Below, one piece after another: positions 61,864 to 64,000 of a stretch of DNA of 64,000 nucleotides (position 1 is its first letter; every line of letters begins with the position of its first letter). The DNA lies in the NCBI GenBank assembly GCA_020541205.1, contig CP048208.1, positions 1,612,001 through 1,676,000 on the forward strand. The letters run 5' to 3'. Both the position numbers and the translations under genes were made by a program. This DNA comes from Candidatus Hartigia pinicola (GTDB lineage Bacteria > Pseudomonadota > Gammaproteobacteria > Enterobacterales > Enterobacteriaceae). The notes beneath the pieces were generated by a model that did not search any database, was not told the DNA's origin, and worked only from the letters and a program-made list of their open reading frames with translations.

Positions 61864-64000
61864 ATAAAATTCCAATAACTTCTAAAATACTAAATCCTTT
61901 TTTATTACCTTTGCAAGGACAAAGGTTAATTGAAGCATCAGCAGGTACAGGTAAAACATATACAATAGGGATTCTCTATTTACGTCTATTATTAGGGCTC
62001 GGAGGAAATAATGCTATCTCCAAACCCCTCAAAGTAGAAAATATTCTTGTCGTAACTTTCACAGAAGCTGCAACAAATGAATTACGCAGACGTATTCGTG
62101 AAAGGATTCATAACATGCGTCTTGTTTGTATCCGTAAAGGATTAGGTTTTAAAATCGACCCTGAATATTTAACATTACTTGAACAAATTAACACAAAGGA
62201 ACAATTGGAGGTTTCCGCAAGTTTATTATTGACCGCTGAACGCCAGATGGATAAAGCAGCTATTTATACTATTCATGGTTTTTGCCAGAGGATATTAATG
62301 AATAACGCATTTGAATCTGGCGTTTTATTTGAACAAACAATTATCCAAGATGAATACACAATTCAAAAACAAGCCTGCGCTGATTTTTGGCGACGACATT
62401 TTTACCCTTTAAATTATTCAATGACGAAAGTTGTATTATCACATTGGAGCGAACCATTAGCATTATTATCTGATGTAAAACCTTTTTTACAAGGTAAGAT
62501 ACCGCATATTAACACCAATAAAAATAAAGAAACATTTGAAGAACGTCATCAACGCTTAATTTCGTTAATAAAAAATGTGAAATCTTCTTGGCTTAATAAA
62601 TGCAGTAAATTTGAAAAATTAATTACTAGTTCTAATGTTGATAAACGCAGCTATAGCTCACATTTTTTGCCTAATTGGCTAGATAAAATTCTAAACTGGG
62701 CAGAAAAAGATACACAAGATTATCAATTACCAAAAGAAATACAACGGTTCTCTCAGGGAGTATTAAATGAAAAATCAAAAAATGGTATAGGACCTGAGTG
62801 CATTGTATTTAGACAGATAGATGAACTTCTTGCTCAATCATTCACTATCAAAGATCTTATTATTCCTCTCGCAATTACTGAACTTAGGCAATCTATTAAG
62901 CATGAAAAATATAACAGAAATGAAATGGGATTTGATGATTTATTAACTTGCTTACGTAATGCATTACAAGATGATAATTGCTCTTATTTAGCTAAGATTA
63001 TTAGCCAACGTTTTCCAGTGGCGATCATTGATGAATTTCAAGATACAGACACGCAACAGTATCATATATTCCACAGTATCTATCACCAAAGAAAAAACAA
63101 CGCTTTATTATTTATCGGTGACCCTAAACAAGCCATTTATGCTTTTCGTGGTGCAGATATTTTTACTTATATTCAAGCTAAAAAACAAGTACGTAATCAT
63201 TATACATCAATCACTAATTATCGTTCTTCTGAAGATATGATTAAAGCAGTGAATTGTATCTTTAGTCATTGTAATAATCCTTTTATTTTTGAACAAATAC
63301 CATTTCATCCCGTCAATTGTGTAACTAAAAATGTAGGAAAAACATTTTTTCATAATAAGAAAAAAGTAGAAGCTATAACATTTTGGCTAATCAATAAAGA
63401 TGTTATCTCAGTGGTAGAATATAAAAAAATCATGGCCTTAAAGTGTGCAGAACAAATTAGCCAATGGCTAGAAAGTGGTTTTCAAAATAGCACATTTTTT
63501 CAACATATAGATGATGAACGTATTCTGCTCTCAGCTTCTGATATAACCATACTAGTCAGAACTTTAAGTGAAGCAAAATTAATAAAAAATGCGCTAAATC
63601 AACTAAATATTCCATCTTTATTCTTGTCTAATAAAGACAATGTTTTTGAAACACAAGAAGCCAAAGATCTCTTATGGATCCTTCAAGCGATATTATCCCC
63701 TAACAAAGCACAAACTTTACGTACTGCACTGGCATCAGGTATCTTTAGCTTGCATGCGAAAGATATTGATACACTAAATTATAACGAAAAATCTTGGGGA
63801 AAATTAGTCGATGAATTCACTGAATATTCAGTAATCTGGCATCAACACGGTATACTGCCAATGATAAAGGTATTTATGAGAAAACGCAACATTGCCAAAA
63901 AGTTACTTTCAATTTCAGAAGGTCAACGTCGGTTAATAGATTTAATGCACATCAGCGAACTACTTCAAGAAAAATCGCTTCAATTAGAAGGAGAATGCAC
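61860..64000 (+). CDS. recB: Exodeoxyribonuclease V beta subunit RecB, 3' end outside window
   Basis: RecB is the 3'-5' helicase and nuclease subunit of RecBCD. The visible 713 residues (of about 1180 in E. coli) are open in one frame to the window end. Present are Walker A EASAGTGKT (25-33), VVTFTEAATNELRRRIRERI (motif Ia region), AAIYTIHGFCQR, the Walker B-type IIDEFQDTDTQQY (DEFQDTD at about 391-397), FIGDPKQAIYAFRGADIFTY (motif III) and ITNYRSS (motif IV region). The GTG at 61860 has AAGGA nine bases upstream. The C-terminal nuclease domain and recD lie outside. With recC 4.7 kb away and ptrA gone, recB must have its own promoter or depend on a very long transcript. Confidence 0.96.
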   Translation, partial: MNKIPITSKILNPFLLPLQGQRLIEASAGTGKTYTIGILYLRLLLGLGGNNAISKPLKVENILVVTFTEAATNELRRRIRERIHNMRLVCIRKGLGFKIDPEYLTLLEQINTKEQLEVSASLLLTAERQMDKAAIYTIHGFCQRILMNNAFESGVLFEQTIIQDEYTIQKQACADFWRRHFYPLNYSMTKVVLSHWSEPLALLSDVKPFLQGKIPHINTNKNKETFEERHQRLISLIKNVKSSWLNKCSKFEKLITSSNVDKRSYSSHFLPNWLDKILNWAEKDTQDYQLPKEIQRFSQGVLNEKSKNGIGPECIVFRQIDELLAQSFTIKDLIIPLAITELRQSIKHEKYNRNEMGFDDLLTCLRNALQDDNCSYLAKIISQRFPVAIIDEFQDTDTQQYHIFHSIYHQRKNNALLFIGDPKQAIYAFRGADIFTYIQAKKQVRNHYTSITNYRSSEDMIKAVNCIFSHCNNPFIFEQIPFHPVNCVTKNVGKTFFHNKKKVEAITFWLINKDVISVVEYKKIMALKCAEQISQWLESGFQNSTFFQHIDDERILLSASDITILVRTLSEAKLIKNALNQLNIPSLFLSNKDNVFETQEAKDLLWILQAILSPNKAQTLRTALASGIFSLHAKDIDTLNYNEKSWGKLVDEFTEYSVIWHQHGILPMIKVFMRKRNIAKKLLSISEGQRRLIDLMHISELLQEKSLQLEGEC

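Noticed and set aside
1-64000. CRISPR arrays, insertion sequences, phage genes, rRNA operons, riboswitches
   Set aside because: I looked for regularly spaced repeats, transposase motifs, terminal repeats and GC-rich RNA genes and saw none. A covariance or profile search would be more sensitive.

Overview
The window looks like part of the chromosome of a gammaproteobacterial (Enterobacterales) insect endosymbiont that is far along in genome reduction. Every recognisable gene has a close Escherichia coli-type counterpart. The base composition is strongly AT-rich. Recognisable genes and one broken gene cover only about 20 kb of 64 kb, roughly 32%. The rest is very AT-rich sequence with stop codons in all frames, no tRNA or rRNA that I can see, no insertion sequences, no phage genes and no CRISPR. 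An Arsenophonus-like (Morganellaceae) or Serratia symbiotica-like origin would fit. I cannot decide between them from sequence alone.

Left part (1-17.9 kb, all on the minus strand): ycbL (cut by the window edge), kdsB, ycaR, lpxK, msbA, ihfB, rpsA, cmk, serC. This is the E. coli order serC-aroA-ycaL-cmk-rpsA-ihfB-ycaI-msbA-lpxK-ycaQ-ycaR-kdsB-(mukFEB etc.)-ycbL in reverse orientation, with aroA, ycaL, ycaI, ycaQ and the mukFEB block missing. The survivors serve outer-membrane lipid A and Kdo (kdsB, lpxK, msbA), translation (rpsA), nucleotide supply (cmk), DNA bending (ihfB) and serine/PLP metabolism (serC). The rpsA leader keeps a promoter-like pair, a weak GAAG Shine-Dalgarno and a perfect hairpin with a GGA loop, as in the known S1 autoregulatory leader. 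ihfB keeps its terminator hairpin.

Middle (18.9-41.4 kb): pgm without its usual partner seqA, the lgt-thyA pair, metG and folE, separated by deserts of 1 to 9.3 kb. MetG stops just at the end of the catalytic/anticodon-binding core. A decayed but still alignable fossil of its C-terminal tRNA-binding domain follows in another frame. ThyA is of the longer 283-residue type rather than the 264-residue E. coli type.

Right part (41.4-64 kb): fkpA, broken by two frameshifts (one at a run of seven A); divergent slyX, 3 kb away although the two are neighbours in E. coli; recC; and recB, which runs off the window. ptrA, normally between recC and recB, is gone except for a possible fossil of its last 30 codons that still overlaps the recB start as GTGA.

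I found no new system. The window is most informative as a snapshot of gene erosion: retained operon order, domain-by-domain decay (metG), homopolymer frameshifts (fkpA), preserved regulatory RNA (rpsA) and one striking 30-bp perfect inverted repeat in a gene-free stretch (10379-10440).
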